This document shows positions 7,068 to 7,498 of a stretch of DNA of 7,498 bases, one piece after another. This DNA comes from Lachnospiraceae bacterium. GTDB lineage: Bacteria > Bacillota > Clostridia > Lachnospirales > Lachnospiraceae. Location of the stretch: positions 10,470 to 17,967 of the forward strand of contig JAAVAF010000035.1 of assembly GCA_014804225.1 (NCBI GenBank). The letters are read 5' to 3'. The notes beneath the pieces were generated by a model. That model was not told the DNA's origin and did not search any database. It was given only the letters and a program-made list of their open reading frames with translations. Every line of letters starts with the position of its first letter. Positions within the stretch are counted from its first letter, which is position 1. The translations under genes were made by a program, and so were the position numbers.

Positions 7068-7161
7068 TCGGTTCAAATTGTCAAAAGCGCAGCTTGCTTT
7101 ACCATACGGACTGTTTCTTGTATGTTTTGTGCTTGCGCCTTTGCTTGTGATTATTTATTAG
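7051..7161 (+). pseudogene. potB: potB permease, truncated after 36 codons
   Basis: ATG 7051 sits behind GGAGGAG (7034-7040) and overlaps the end of potA, the normal pot operon arrangement. The short product has a polar start, then 'LALPYGLFLVCFVLAPLLVIIY', which matches the first transmembrane helix of PotB/PotC-type permeases; the family usually continues with a Tyr/Ala/Phe after this point. A TAG at 7159-7161 ends it, whereas PotB is about 270-290 residues. No other frame downstream restores permease sequence. The rest is replaced by an alkD-like fragment, so this is a cut gene and not a point nonsense mutation. The remnant cannot form a transporter channel. Whether the cut is biological or an assembly artefact cannot be decided here. 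Confidence 0.8.
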
Positions 7162-7163
7162 CT
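7149..7163. other. Junction between potB and the alkD-like gene
   Basis: The bases 7149-7160 (GATTATTTATTA) read acceptably in both genes: as the end of the first potB helix (V-I-I-Y in one frame) and as D-Y-L-L of the AlkD helix in another. The breakpoint must fall in or close to this stretch, probably within a short shared sequence. There are no flanking inverted repeats, target duplication or transposase, so an insertion sequence is not indicated. Confidence 0.6.
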
Positions 7164-7498
7164 TTGAAAAAGTATCTAATGTTTTCAGATATGGATAAGA
7201 TTGAAAATTTCGTTCGAACAAAATCATGGTGGGATACGATAGATAGTTTAATTAAGCCTGTTGGTTATTTGGGATTACATGATGAACGGGTAAATGATTT
7301 AATGCTTAAATGGTCCCAAGATGATAATATCTGGATACGACGTTTTGCGATTGAACATCAATTACTGCGCAAAGATCAGATGAATACGGCATTATTGGCA
7401 AAAATTATTAAGAATAATCTTAATAGTGAGGAATTTTTTATCAATAAAGCTATTGGATGGGCTTTACGTGATTATTCAAAAACTAATCCTAAATGGGT
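7149..7498 (+). CDS. AlkD-like DNA alkylation-repair protein fragment, both ends missing
   Basis: Middle part of a HEAT-like-repeat DNA glycosylase of the AlkD family, which removes alkylated bases such as 7-methylguanine. Counted from 7149, the reading gives DYLLALKKYL, then KSWWDTID, then KWSQDDNIWIRRFAIEHQL, then FFINKAIGWALRDYSKTNP, all strongly conserved in Firmicute members. Full proteins are about 210-240 residues and KSWWDT normally falls near the middle, so roughly 80-100 N-terminal residues are absent and the end runs off the window. An ATG at 7179 exists without a good ribosome binding site, and one at 7122 in the same frame would translate potB-derived DNA out of frame. Neither looks like the native start. 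GC is about 32% (hand count, 7161-7498), clearly below the genes before it, which suggests a different source. Confidence 0.82.

Noticed and set aside
7122..7498. Long open frame from ATG 7122 as one intact gene
   Set aside because: Its first codons are potB DNA read out of frame, there is no ribosome binding site, and AlkD-like sequence begins only near 7149; it is a by-product of the junction.

Overview
The window looks like chromosome from an anaerobic, endospore-forming Firmicute, most likely class Clostridia and perhaps Lachnospiraceae. The pointers are a SpoIVB sporulation protease, a PPi-type phosphofructokinase, a BspA-like secreted protein with the C-terminal module common in that family, purine-rich Shine-Dalgarno sites before every gene, and moderate GC. 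This taxonomic call is inference. Every gene I can support is on the + strand.

Layout. (1) 1-1544 is the C-terminal half of an RND efflux permease whose N-terminal half lies before the window, closed by a 15-bp perfect inverted-repeat terminator. (2) 1751-2995 is an intact spoIVB, preceded by a promoter-like pair that resembles forespore sigma-G sites. (3) 3131-4231 is a secreted protein with a signal peptide, one BspA-type leucine-rich unit and a C-terminal beta module. It has a near-consensus vegetative promoter and a small inverted repeat at the expected transcription start. (4) 4286-5521 is a phosphofructokinase whose active-site motifs point to pyrophosphate as phosphoryl donor. It follows after 54 bp and ends at a strong hairpin. 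(5) 5619-7067 is potA, the ATPase of a spermidine/putrescine importer, using a TTG start and carrying a duplicated TOBE-like tail. potB starts inside the end of potA, as in a normal pot operon.

Break. potB stops after 36 codons at 7161. From about 7149 another frame continues with the middle of an AlkD-type DNA alkylation-repair protein that lacks its own beginning, and GC falls from the mid-40s to about 32% (hand count). potBCD therefore do not continue, and two unrelated genes are joined inside both coding regions. Either this is a real recombination or deletion junction, or the contig is chimeric at this point. It is the most important thing to check in the window.

Apart from that break, the region is ordinary clostridial chromosome: envelope efflux, sporulation signalling, glycolysis and polyamine import. 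I see no phage, CRISPR, insertion sequence, tRNA or rRNA, and no convincing new multi-gene system.
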